Below, piece by piece: positions 44,175 to 56,039 of a stretch of 64,000 nucleotides of DNA. Position 1 is the first letter of the stretch. Each line of letters begins with the position of its first letter. The DNA lies in NCBI GenBank assembly GCA_011799875.1, contig CM022297.1, positions 71,064,663 through 71,128,662 of the forward strand. The letters are read 5' to 3'. Source of the stretch: Thinopyrum elongatum (taxonomy: Eukaryota; Streptophyta; Magnoliopsida; Poales; Poaceae). Made by a program: the position numbers and the translations under genes. A model generated the notes under the pieces. That model was not told where the DNA came from, ran no database searches, and saw only the letters and a list, made by a program, of their open reading frames with translations.

Positions 44175-47100
44175 ATGGCTAAACCGGTCGTTCGAGACCA
44201 CACCAGCGCCAAGGGCTTCCCCGCCCCTGGTCACCTCCTCGTCTTCGGCGGCATGTTAGTGCGCGCCGATCCCACTAGTCGCCTTGACCAGATCAAAGGT
44301 TTCACCCCCGTTGAAGGGTTCATTGGTTCAGGGGCCTCGACCCCAGGACCAGCAGACTCACAAAAATCTGGTATCTCTCAGAGTCCGGCCCTGAAGCCCG
44401 ACTCCGACAGACCACCCATAAGATCTTCCGCTGAATCGCCGGAGTGTCCGGCACCCCCATGTGCCCAGCCGGCAGACCACTTGGTGAGTCTTTTCCATGC
44501 AGTGGGAATCTCTGTCATCAGGCCCACGGCCTACGATCGGATCGGGCTTAAACCCGATGACCGAGAAATCAACACCCCTCCGATCACGCACCTCGTCGCC
44601 ACGGTCGAGGAGGCCCAGGAGGGACTACAGCCTGGCAAGCTAAGAACGGTGTACACTCGAATCTCCAGCTCGGAGTCAGACACCAGCTCAGATGTACGTT
44701 CGGACTCGAGCCCCAACACTAGATCCGGCCTCGAGCCGATCCAGCCGCACACTATTCCGGATCCGAGCCCTGCACGATCAGAACCGGACATGACTCAACC
44801 ACCCATCAAGGATAGTCCGGGTCCGCTGCAGGAGGGAATTCTCGAAATTTTCCCACCCACCACCACACGGAATATTCTCCGGATTCGGGAAACCCAGACA
44901 TATGGGACCTCATGTATGTCAAACAACTGCCAAACAAGACAGTCCATCATTATTGGGCTAGATTTCTCCTGGTGAAGAACAGGATGGCACCTTGCTGTGA
45001 CAAAGAAATAATTAAACCCTTCCAGTTTAACTGCAAGGATGAGGGCCTCTCAAACACCCTCGCGCGTCACCAAATTCAAAGCTTCACCGAACTATCAGAC
45101 ATGGTACACAAATATTGCGCCATGGAGAACACGTGGAGGGCGCAACAGATGAACATGGGGCCACCGCCCGCCGCGCATCACGGAAGGCCTCGCTTTAAAC
45201 GAGCTTACACAAATCGGTCGCCGGATCGCAAGCCTAACGAAAAGAAAACTAGGCCTAGATCGGTGTTAGACGAGTTGCTGGATAAACCATGCCCAATACA
45301 CTCGGTCTTGCTAGACGCAAACCCAACCCACAGACTTCGAGCCTGTTGGGTGGTAAGACAAGTGGCCAAATATGGCGAGCCAATCTTGGGCCTTACACCC
45401 CCAGATAAGCAGCCCTCGGCTTCACCACAGGACCACAATGTCCTTACGGTATATGAGACGTTCGCTTCAAACAATAAAAGGAAAAAGGCTCTTCGAGAGC
45501 TCAACCAAATATATCAAGTGACGGTCGCACAGCCATGGGCAGCCAAGCCTATCACCTTCAATGAGAAGGACGAGCCAAGCCTCCGTAAAAACCACGCACC
45601 AGCCGCACTGGTCCTCGACCCCATTGTCGATGGTTTCCGGCTGACTAAAGTGCTGATGGACGGAGGCAGCGGCCTCAACCTCATTTATGAGGATACTCTA
45701 GACAAGATGCAGTTCAACAGGTCTCGCATTGAATGCAGTCATACCACATTCCGAGGTATAATACCCGGTAGGGAGGCACACTGCTCGGGACGCGTAACCC
45801 TGGACGTTGTGTTCGGCACACCCGATAACTACAGATCCGAACCTTTATTATTTCACGGTGTGGCCTTCCATAGCGGATACCACGCCCTTCTAGGATGTGA
45901 GGCATTCTCAAGATTTCAGGCGATACCACATTACGGGTATATGAAACTCAAGATGCCAGGGCCCAATGGGGTAATCTCGCTTAAAAGCGACCCGAGCAAA
46001 GCCTTGCAAGCTGAAAATAAGACGGCATCCCTCGCCCTAGAGGCACTATTCGAAGCCCTCGCGGCCAAAGAGTTGACAGCGCTCCACACTACAGTCGACA
46101 GGGATGATGTGGTTCTCAGTAAAAGACAAAAACCCACATCATTCAAGCCAGCAGATGAAATAGTAAAATTTCAAGTCCACCCAACAGATCCCAACAAAAC
46201 GGCATCCATAGGAGCACAGCTGGACCCCGTAGTCGACAAGGCGCTAAGGACATTCCTGCGTGAAAACTGGGAAATATTCGCCTGGCACCCATCAGATATG
46301 CCAGGAATCCCACGCAGGCTAGCAGAGCACAACCTCAACATTTTAAAAGGCTTCAAGCCAGTGAAACAAACCTTGTGCTGATTTTCCGAACCCAAATGGC
46401 AGGCCATGGGCGAAGAACTTGCAAAAGTGCTAGAGGCCGGATTCATCCGCGAGATCAAGCACCCCAAGTGGTTAGCAAATCTGGTTATGGTACCCAAGAA
46501 GGATAAATCCTGGCGGCTATGTGTCGACTTTAAAGACCTCAACAAGGCCTGCCCTAAGGATCCATTCCCCCTGCCAAGGATAGACCAGATCATCGACGCC
46601 ACCGCCGGACACGACTCATTATGCTTCCTTGACGCATACTCTGGATACCATCAGATTAAGATGAAGGAGTCCGATCAGGCAGCAACCGCATTCATCACCT
46701 CTTACGGGCCTTTCTGCTTCAACACCATGCCGTTCGGGCTAAAAAACACAGGAGCCACATAATAGCTCATGATTCAAACATGCCTTGAAAACAAAATCGC
46801 AGAACAGTCGAGGCATACGTGGATGACGTGATTGTCAAAACCAAACATATCGACCAACTGATAGACGACCTACGCCAAACCTTCGACAACCTGCGGGCCT
46901 ACGACATACGGCTCAACCCGGAGAAATGTGTCTTCGGGGTGCCTGCCGGAAAGCTACTCGTATTCATCGTTTCCCATAGAGGAATCGAAGCCAATCCGGC
47001 CAAAATTAGAGCGCTGTCTCAGCTCGCAATACCAACAGAGCTCAAGCATGTCCAGAAGCTAGCGGGATGCGTGGCCGCCTTGAGCCGCTTCATATCTCGC

Positions 47101-49500
47101 CTCGGAGAAAAGGCATTACCACTCTACAAGCTTCTCAAAAAGACCAAGAACTTCCAGTGGATAGATGAAGCAACCATGGCACTCGAGGAGATTAAACACT
47201 CCTCGCCGGCAACCCTATCCTGACTGCACCCGGCATCAGCGAACCCATGCTACTATACATTTCAGCCACCAATCAGGTGGTCAGCGCGGTGCTCATCGTG
47301 GAGTGGGAGTCCGAGGGCCACAAGTTCCAAGTCCAGAAGCCGGTCTACTACGTGTCCGAGGTGCTTACGCCATGCAAATCACGATACTCGCACTATCAAA
47401 AGATAGCCTACACGGTTTTTATGGCATCCCGAAAGCTACGACACTACTTTCAAGAATGTTCGGTCATAGTGGCATCAGAGGTTCCCTTCAATGACATAAT
47501 CAATAACAGGGACGCCACGGGCCGCATCGCCAAATGGGCCATTGAGCTCCTCCCCTTCGAGATAACATACAAGCCACGCCGAGCCATTAAATCTCAGGTG
47601 TTGGCCGATTTCATAGCCGAATGGACCGAGGCCGAACTACCCCGGGAGTACTCTACATACTCACACTGGACAATGTATTTTGACGGCTCAAAGATGTTAT
47701 CCGGACTGGGGGCTGGGGTCATCCTAATCTCCCCCACAGGCGACACTGTTCGGTATGTCCTCCAAATAATGTACACGGACTCCAACAACGCAGCCGAGTA
47801 CGACGCACTACTACTTGGTCTTCATATGGCTACGTCAATGGGCGTGCAGCGCCTCGAGGTAAGGGGAGATTCAAACCTGGCGATCTCTCAAGTCAACGGC
47901 GAATTCGACGCCAAAGACCCCAAGATGGCGGCGTATAGAAATGCGGTCCTCCGGATATCAGCCCGATTCGAGGGCCTAGAATTTCACCATGTCTCTAGAG
48001 ACAGCAATCAAGCAGTCGACGTCCTCACCCGCATGGGCGCGAAGCATGAACCGGTTCCCAAAAACACCTTCCTCGAGCGGCTCTTTAAGCCCTCTGTGGT
48101 GTGGCAGGACGACGTCACCGGTGCACTATCCAACGAGCCCGCTCACAATACCTCGCCCGCAAATGAACAAGACGATCACGTCATCGGCGGCTCCGCACTC
48201 GAGGAAACACCTTCCGCACACGAAGTCATGGCCGTAATCCCACCCTGGACCGAACCCCTGCTAGCCTACCTCACACAACATCAGCTTTCGGAGGATCAAA
48301 CCAAAGCACAACGCATAGTTCAGCGCTCTAAAGCATACAAGGTCCATGAGGGTGAACTCTATAAGAAGAGTACCATAGGAGTTTTACAAAGGTGCATCTC
48401 CGAAGAAAAGGGGCAGTAGCTCTTGGCAGAGATACACGCGGGCATGGGCGGACACCACGCGGTAGCTCGGGCTTTGGTCAGCAAGGCTTTCCGAGAAGGT
48501 TTTTTCTGGCCTACTGCCCGTGAAGACGCCCGGACATTAGTCCAACATTGCGTCAGATGCCAGCTATTCGCAAATCAAAGCCACATGCCCCCCACAGCTC
48601 TTCGGACGATACCGATCACATGGCCTTTTGCGGTCTGGGGTCTCGACATCGTCGGGCCACTTAAAGGGGGGACAAACAAAAAGAAGTACCTATTGGTCAT
48701 GGTCGACAAATTCACCAAGTGGATCGAGGCAAGACCCGTCACTTCGGCAGAATCCGGACCAGTCGTCGACTTCTTATCCGATGTCGTACACCGTTATGGT
48801 GTCCCCCACAGCATAATTACCGATAATGGTACCAACTTCACCGCCCAGGAAGTTAAAGACTGGTGCGGTAAAATGGGCATTAAGCTCGATTACGCCTCGG
48901 TGTACCACCCATAGACCAATGGACAGTTCGAACGAGCCAACGGACTCATTATGAGCGGCATTAAGCCCCACCTAGTTCGATCCCTTGAACAATCAGACTG
49001 CCATTGGGTCGAAGAACTCGATTCCGTACTATGGGGGCTGCGCACCACTCCTAATCGGTCAACCGGATACACACCATTTTTTATGGTGTATGATGCAGAA
49101 GCAGTTCTCCCATGCGACCTTATCCATGACACGCCTAGAGTATGCATGTACGAAGAAAAGGAAGCTGAGCTCGATCGGCAGGATGATCTGGATGCTCTGG
49201 AAGAAGAACGGGACATAGCTCGAGCTCGGTCCGCGTTCTATCAACAGCAAGCGCGACGTTACCACAACCGTGAAGTCCGGGCGAAGACATATAACGTGGG
49301 AGACCTCGTCCTCCGACTCCTTGAGAAATAGAAGAATAAACTATCACCTAAATGGGAGGGACCGTACATCATCGATGAAGTACTCATTGGAGGAGCATAT
49401 CGTCTTCGCCGCCCGTCCGACGACTGCATCAAGCCGAACCCGTGGAACGCAGCCCGGCTACGGCATTTTACGCCTGAGCTTGACATACATCTCCACCTTT
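44175..49500 (+). pseudogene. gag-pol of element F, multiple frameshifts and stops
   Basis: Gag starts at ATG 44175 (MAKPVVRDHTSAKG) and changes frame near 44910-44940. It appears internally shortened before VHHYWARFLLVKNRM. Protease region: KVLMDGGSGLNLIYEDTLD (about 45650-45710). RT spans 46385-47000, with CVDFKDLNKACPKDPFPLPR, FLDAYSGYHQI and AYVDDVIVKT. RNase H 1 is about 47245-47620. The second, archaeal-like RNase H is about 47660-48050 (MYFDGSKMLSGLGAG, RGDSNLAISQVNGEF). Integrase is 48420-49330, with HHCC zinc finger (HAGMGGHHAV, CVRCQLF), WGLDIVGPL and HSIITDNGTNFTAQEV. Lesions: TGA 46379-46381, TAA/TAG at about 46760, frameshifts near 46800 and 47205, TAG at 48417, 48912 and 49329. 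It is clearly dead. Confidence 0.9.
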
Positions 49501-49549
49501 TTCCTTCTTTTATTTTCCTTTTTTTCTCTCTTTTCGACATGGTGCTAGT

Positions 49550-50275
49550 TCGACTAAACCGAACCATACCATGCTCGTATTACATACATCATTGAATGTA
49601 ACACCCTGCTTTGCATGGGGACTCACTCACAAGAGCCGAATAAATGTATAAATCGCATTCGTACTGATTGCACCCTTCTCACACATGTTAAGCCAACACA
49701 TGCACTTGTTTGACTTCAGATCTTTGCCAAGCTGGATTGCCTGGCTCCTGTGTTTTCCCCTACGTTCCCGATCGTTCGGCTAGGGAGTAAAGGGAGCACC
49801 TCTGTGATTGTTACGACCGGGTCATCCGGGACCGTACCTCAGATGAGTGAAGCCGAAAGCTAGCGTTCTTACAGAATACAATAAGTCGGCCTAAGAGAAG
49901 TGAACATAGCCTCACGCTTATCACCAGGGTTTTCTCGCAGCCATTGGTCTCCATTGATCTCACGCATCCGGATTATAAACTTACCCAAAGAAAAGAACCT
50001 TTGGAGGAACTATTTTCGTCGGAAGATGTTTCTTACGTCAAACAGTAATATAACATAACTCTCCGCACATGTTTCGTCCGTTCGAGCCAAATGGCCGGAT
50101 TGCCTGGTTCCCGAAGTACTGCCTTGATTCCCTCGGCACACAGTACGGAACACTTCCCGATCACTGATCTGGGAGGTGGAAGCCGATCGCCGGTTAAGAC
50201 AACATTTCTTTTAAAATAAGACCGCGGATTGAGCTCGGTCAATGTACAGTACATAGATACATAGAATTGACACAA
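49550..50275. other. Spacer between pol and antisense gene of element F
   Basis: About 700 bp without a supportable gene. The ORF at 50033-50275 on the - strand has no known motif. This spacer separates convergently oriented pol and antisense coding regions. Confidence 0.5.
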
Positions 50276-51955
50276 CTACTCTTGATCTATATTGTCTATC
50301 AATTGCTCTAAAGCGCAATCCTTCTGAGAATGATGAGCGGCGGGCATCACATCATCATACACCAAGCTTAGGGGTATCTCTTGGCCGTCAGGGCCCACTG
50401 GACCAACCCGGTCCATATGCTCCGGGTCCAGCTTGGTGAAACGGGTCTTTACCATAGCCCATGCCTCGCGTGCCCCTTCTCGGCAAGAAGAGATCTTCCA
50501 CAATTCAAACCTTCGCCGAGCTCCTTTGAAGCACCGGCTAGTTCGGCCATGCTCTCCGGCGGCACCTACGACGGCCATAACGCCTTTGCCATACTCTTCA
50601 TGGCCTTCCGGGCCCTCTCGTAGGTCTTCGACAGCTCCTTTAAAAGATTCCCGTCATAGGCGCTGACCTCTTCCACGGGCCGCCCAGTCAGGAGACCTAA
50701 CAAGCAGATGCAGCATATCATCATTACAACGCCACTGCCACTGGAACAACGTACCGGTCAGAGCAGTACTTACCAACTATGCCACCTTTTAGCTTCTGGT
50801 TTTCCTCCAAGGCTTGCGCCAGCTGAGTTCTCAAGTTTTCAATTTCCTCGGCTTTCCGCCGATTCTCTTCCTTGAGCTCATTTTTCTCCTCCTGACTTCG
50901 CGTCAGCACCCGTTTGCTAGCCTCTAGCTCCCTACGCAGCTTGTTTGCAGCTCCCGTGGCTATACGGAGAATACGGTTTTAATGCATAAAATACAACGTA
51001 TACCTGCGAAACAAGTCTTTTTTACTTACTAGATAACTTGTTGCTGGCTTTTCGAGCCGCATCCAGTTCGGCCTTGGTTTCGACCAACTGTGTCCGACTC
51101 ACTTTAAGGTCCTCGGACAGCTTTTCGTTCTGCTCTCTTGCGGACTACAAAAATGATATCATTAAACACCCTTAACTCGGCCGTCCCGCCCAAATTAAGG
51201 CCTGGGGGCTAGGTGGTTAGGGAACGTGATCTGCTTTCAAGCTATATACCTGCACCTTGGCGGCAAAAAGACCGGCGATCCCTTCAAGACCTGTCCGGGC
51301 CGCTCCAAGGTACGCATCCACCGAACTAAAAGCACTAAATTCATGTTCGGCAAAGGCAGTATGGCGTAACATCTCCCTCCGGTGGCGATGATTCATTACG
51401 CTCTCGACTTCGGAGTTGGTGACGGAAACATTGTTGGAGTCCGCCGGAGGCGCGCCGGCCACCGTGTGTTCGGGGGAGGCTCTGGCTTGTGCCGAAGACT
51501 TGGGACCGGAGCTGCGATTCGACACGCCCAGGGAATCTTCGGATTGGTGCAAAGGCATACGCTTCTGCAAAATTGAGCAAGTTTTAGTAAAAGAGTGCTA
51601 AAATTAACCCTCACTGCAATTCGGAAATACGTTACCGCTGGACCGAGGGGGCAGGTGCTTCCGCTTCGGCGGAGGCTTTCCGCTTTGATCTCCCATTAGG
51701 GGCCGAAGTTGGCACAGTCTGCGCTCCTCCCAAGACGGTCTTATGCGTAGTGTGGCGACCCTTGGGAGCATAAGTCAGCACGTGGGGAATAGCGCGAGAT
51801 GACCGCCCTGTTCGGGTAAGGGTCTTCTTTTCACTTACTATGGAAGAGGGAAGAGCCCCGGGGTGATCGGTTGTCACAGCAACTTTGACACCGTCAAGGC
51901 TCTCCTGATAGAACACCCCGTCTTCGAAATCTATCGATGTCTCTGGGTCGTCATG
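50276..51955 (-). pseudogene. Antisense gene of element F, 3' exons only, disabled
   Basis: On the - strand, roughly: exon to 51633 (DDPETSIDFEDGVFYQES, RSKRKASAEAEAPAPS), exon 51565-51250 (FSAFSSVDAYLGAARTGLEG), exon 51146-51031 (EDLKVSRTQLVETKAELDAA), exon 50960-50774 (coiled coil, KNELKEENRRKAEEIENLRT), exon 50697-50277 (NLLKELSKTYERARKAMKSM). A TAG falls in the last exon, and the two last blocks are in different frames. The layout, acidic linker followed by coiled coils, parallels the antisense gene of element A. The 5' exons with the gypsy-type transposon domain lie beyond the CACTA-2 insertion and are not in the window. Confidence 0.65.
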
Positions 51956-52449
51956 CACTACAAAAAAAAGACACATCCGTGACATTTTGGCCCAAACGAA
52001 ATTTTTTCTATCATGCTTATGACACTTCTATGACGATAATTGTGACAAAACCCGGTATCATCATAGATGTGGTGGGCTCCTACTTCTATGACAAAAAATC
52101 ATGACAAAAAATTGGCTTTTCACCCTGGGCGGGCCGGAGACGCACCTGCATGACATTCTTTGGGCCGTCCATGACGGAAAAAATCGTGGTAGAACCAAGG
52201 GCGAGGAAAATTTTGGGGAGTTCCCTGTTACGGTGGGTGGTCAGGGCCGAGTGATGCACAGAGGGATTGCGCGTTTCTCTCGTACACGTACGCATGTGTG
52301 TGTGTGCAGTGAGGCGTTGGGCTCTAACTGAACTCGAGCGAGGCGTTCGCTTACTGAACCCGAGCGATTGCACTAGCTACGTTACTGAACCCGAGCGATC
52401 GATCCGTGGCTGTTAACTGAACCCGATCAAGCGATTCCGTCGCTACTGC

Positions 52450-53330
52450 TGCTAACTGAAGCCGATCGAACCTGCTGCCTCTTGATGAACAGTGACCGTT
52501 GTTGGTGTTGGATGAACAATTCCCGGTGGGGGTTGGATGAATATGACCCCGTGGTAGTAGAGGTCGTTGCCGCCGGATGAACAGGACCCCGATCGAGGCG
52601 AGGCCGGTGGAGGGTGGATGAACAAGACCCCGTGGAGGCTCCATGAACAGTAGCCGGTGGATGGCGGATGAACAGGATCCCGTGGAGGGCTGGTTGAACA
52701 GTAGCCGGTGGAGGCTGGATGAACATGACCCCATGGATGAACAGTAGCTGGTGGAGGCTGGAGGAAGTCGATGGTGGATGAACAGTAGCAGGGGGAGGCT
52801 GGAGGAAGTCGACGGTGGATGAACAGTAGCTCATGGAGGCTGGAGCGAGGCAGTAGATGGTGGATGAACAGTAGCCCGTGGAGTCCCATTTTGCCGTACG
52901 TCACACCCCTCCCGATGAACAGGACCCCGTTTCGACCGTAGGCACTCCAACACAAGTCCATTTCCTCCGTTTTGCGGTACGCCACACCCCTCCCGATCAA
53001 CAACACCTGTTTCGACCGTAGCCGGTTGAACAGAAGGCCGTTTCCTCTGTTCTGCGGTACGCCAGACCCTTCCCGATGAACAGGACCCCGTTTTGACCGT
53101 ACGCGGTCGAACAGAAGGCCGTTTTCCTCCGTTTTGCGGTACGCCAGACCCCGTTCCGGCTGTTCCGTCCAAGCCGGTTGGCTCCCGATGAACAGGACGC
53201 ATTCCGACCCAGTGGCTTCGCTCCCGATGAACATGAAGCGTTCCGACCCAGTCACTTGGCTCCTGGTGAACACGACGTTGTTTCCTCCGTTCCGACCCAG
53301 CCGGTTAGCTGCCGATGAACAGGACAACGT
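52450..53330. repeat. Tandem array of GATGAACAG-containing units in CACTA-2
   Basis: Around two dozen copies of GATGAACAG followed by GACCCCGT or TAGCNGGTGG, in units of roughly 38-70 bp. The copies near 53000-53330 alternate with TTTCCTCCGTT and TTTCGACCGTA. The long - strand ORF through it (52452-53360) is a product of the repeat and is not annotated as a gene. Confidence 0.75.
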
Positions 53331-53599
53331 CACTGCCATCCGTTGCCTCTCCATGTACACGAGCCCTGGTCGTCCATATGCGCGAGTACGCGTTTCGAGA
53401 CCCCGCTCGTATGTACGTATGTGGCCGTATTTTTTGGCGTGTGGCTGTATGTACGTGTACAGACGGGAGAGCCTGAACTGCTATGTGGGGGGCTCTACTA
53501 TGACATGTGCCGCTACTTACTCGGCCACGGTTCATCGTTGCAGAGCGACCGATCGACCAGTATGTACGTACACGTTTGCGACAAGACAGACAATGCTAC

Positions 53600-54830
53600 G
53601 TACGCTTCGACCAGGTGGGTCCCAGCTGTCAGGGAGGATAAGGACGCACTTCCTTGCGTGCGAAGATATAGCTGCTGGGTCCCAGCTATCAGGGGAAGGA
53701 ATCATTTTTTTGCCTGTAATAAGGACGCACTTCCTTGCATACGAAGATGTAGCTGGTGGGTCCCAGCTGTCAGGGGGAGAAAACATTATTTTTCAGGGTA
53801 AAAAGGATGCAGTTGCATGCATGCGTCCATGGGCGTGGTGCGTCCCCACTATCAGCTCTCACGGACAGTCATCTTCCGATGACTCTCGTTTGTTGACCAC
53901 GTTGACCACACCATGCCGAGAGCACCAAGGCCGATGGACAACGGCGAGGCTCTAGACTGGAACGACCCGGAGATGGGGAAGATGCGGCAGTGGAGTCGCA
54001 GATGGAGAGGAGTGGGAAACTTGACTGGTTCGGGTGCGCAGCAGCACTGCCGCTCACGGGAGACAGGAGCAAGAACAAAGGTTGAAGAAGCAGCACGACT
54101 GTTGGATTAACATCCAACAGTCCAGCTGCTAGAATCTTTTGTTGATTAAGTTGACAAAGCCCTGCGTACACGCCAGCTTAGTAGGCCCAAAAGTCAGCCA
54201 CCAAATCTGCCGGGTCCCAGCTGTCATCGGGAGGAATAGTTTTTTTCGCATAACAAGGAGGCACTTCCTTCCGTGCAAAGATACAGCTGGTGGGTCCCAG
54301 CTATCAGTGGAAGGAAACATTTTCTTCAGCTTAATAGGGAGGAACTTTCCTTGCATGCAACCATGGACCTCATGGGTCCCAGCTGTCAGGCTCTTCACGT
54401 ACAGTCCTCTTCCGATGACTCTCGTTTGTTGACCATGCCGCGCCAAGCGCAGCAAGGCGGTGGACGACGGCGAGGCCTCGGACGGGAACGACCCGGAGAT
54501 GGGAAGACGCGGCAGTGGAGTTGTAGATTGAGAGGAGTACAAGGGTTATAACTGGTTCTGGTGTGGCGTGGGGCAGCAGTCGGTGGAGAATAACAGGAGG
54601 TGTGGACAGATGGAAGGATAGCCTGGCCGGTGGTGGGGTAGCGCTTCGCAACGATGCGTGCTAACAGAGCCGCTACCCGCCGGAGGCTGGAGCGGGCGGT
54701 CCCGGCGATGCTGGAGGAAGAAGACAAAGAGATTGAAGGTGCATGCCGGCCGTTGGATATAAATCCAATGGCTATGGATGTCAGAATCATTTGTTGACTA
54801 AGTTGACAACGCCTTGTGTAGGCTTCGACC
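53600..54830. repeat. Nested duplications in CACTA-2
   Basis: Units of about 78 bp with GTGGGTCCCAGCT and ACGCACTTCCTTGC recur at 53613-53830 and 54200-54390. A larger module of about 540 bp is present twice: GACTCTCGTTTGTTGACCA, CCGGAGATGGG, GTTGATTAAGTTGACAA at 53880-54170 and again at 54418-54810. A partial third copy lies at 55775-55990. ORFs here are incidental. Confidence 0.75.
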
Positions 54831-54989
54831 TATTGACCCACATGTCAGCCTGCAAACGTGGCATATATTTAACCCAATGTTTTCTAGAATTTACAGTCCA
54901 TTTGCCGGGCTGGGTGAACAAATAATTTCGCGTCAATGCGGCCCATTTAATATTTTCTAAGAAATCCCAACCCATTTGCACTTTCTTGA

Positions 54990-55740
54990 AATACACAAAT
55001 TAGCTAGCTTGTTCTATATTTAATGTTAGGTTAGAAGGAGTAATTAATATCAAAAAATAAACCGGAGCTACACATTTTATTATATATAAAATAAAAAAAT
55101 TAGCGAGTTATTGCTCAAAAGAAAAATGAGCGCGTTATTATTACATTGGTCCTTAAAATCTTCGCAAGCTTTTGTACGCAATCACCAGGATTTTCCTTGT
55201 CTGTGAGTCAAAAACAACCAGGATTTTCCCTGCCAACTTCTGTTAAACATTTACTTTTATAAGTTAATAAGATGTGGGATGTTTTTATAATGTATATATA
55301 AGTCTCTATTAAATATACGATAATAGTAATAATATAAATATATATAATGTGGTTAGAAGGAAAAACATAAATTGGACACTGCATTATTATTCTTATATAT
55401 AGATAAATAGAACAGAGATCTGTGTTTTATTAAAAAAAATACATTGGGTTGCCGATGTTTAAGAAAAAGTAAAACCTACGCTGGGAGGCCCATAGGCCGG
55501 TACGTACATGATGGACCTAAAAAATAAGTTGAAACCACTATCTCGGTATGTCGTGGGCTACGCATGTTAAAAAACAAAACCTAGGCCTAGCTGATACTTG
55601 TTCGCCCTCTGAAAAAAATGATACCAGCTAGATCCCCGATACCCCTTTCCCGCAACAAAAAAAAAGATCCCCGATACCCCTGGAAAAAAAAGCTCCCCGA
55701 TGACAGTCATCGTTGGAAATTTATTTTGTTTATTGACTAG
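54990..55740. other. AT-rich unassigned sequence
   Basis: About 750 bp with TATATA-rich segments (55080-55400). No gene or element ends recognised. Confidence 0.4.
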
Positions 55741-55964
55741 GTTTTTTTCCAATTAGGAGGAAGCTTTTTTTTCCAATGAGGCACTTGCTTGCGTACGGCT
55801 TGGACCTGGTGGGTCCCCACTGTCAGCCTCTTGGCGTACAGTCCTCTCCGGATTCCTCTCGTTTGTTGAGCATGTTGACAATGGCATACGGCGGCGCCAC
55901 GGCGAGCGCACACGGACGGGAAAGAACCGGAGCCGGGGAAGACGCCTTCATTCTTTCGAACATA

Positions 55965-56036
55965 CCGCACTAGCCCGGTGGCTGCAGCCCTCTCACCCAA
56001 AAGTTGTACTACCCGGGTTCGATTCCAACTAGTGCA
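55965..56036 (+). other. tRNA-like segment with RNA polymerase III boxes (possible SINE)
   Basis: The A-box-like TAGCCCGGTGG (55971-55981) and perfect B-box GGTTCGATTCC (56016-56026) are at tRNA-like spacing. A near-complementary acceptor-like pair (GCACTA and TAGTGC) surrounds them. The T stem has only two pairs, so it is not a working tRNA. A tRNA-derived SINE or relic fits better. No poly(A) tail was seen. Confidence 0.4.
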
Positions 56037-56039
56037 GTT

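Larger units (their letters stand above)
43675..51955 (+). mobile_element. Element F: Tat-type Ty3/gypsy retrotransposon with antisense gene, interrupted by CACTA-2
   Basis: 5' LTR (43675-44127), PBS region TTGGTGCTTTCATTGAGAG, then gag, protease, RT, RNase H, a second RNase H-like domain, and integrase on the + strand. A - strand coding region follows (50276-51955). The dual RNase H and antisense ORF are Tat-lineage hallmarks. The 3' LTR is not in the window: CACTA-2 begins inside the antisense gene at 51956. F itself sits inside the copia LTR of element E. Confidence 0.88.
51956..55950. mobile_element. CACTA-2: left end and tandem-repeat interior of a second CACTA element
   Basis: It begins CACTACAAAAAAAAGACACA, preceded by ATG (51953-51955) as possible 3-bp duplication, and interrupts an exon of element F's antisense gene. 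The following 250 bp contain several TATGACA/TGTCATA-like subterminal motifs (CTTCTATGACGATAATTG, CTACTTCTATGACAAAA). I recognise this left end as a type common in wheat. The interior is tandem arrays (next entries). No complementary right end (ending TTTGTAGTG) was found up to 62495, so the extent is open; 51956-62495 may all belong to it. No transposase is visible. Confidence 0.65.

Noticed and set aside
46379..48914. Stop-codon readthrough or programmed frameshifts as expression strategy in gypsy element F
   Set aside because: There are at least six breaks at scattered positions, including inside RT and integrase, so decay is far more likely.
52452..53360. 302-codon ORF on the - strand
   Set aside because: It is the translation of a tandem GATGAACAG array; a repeat-driven open frame is the simpler explanation.
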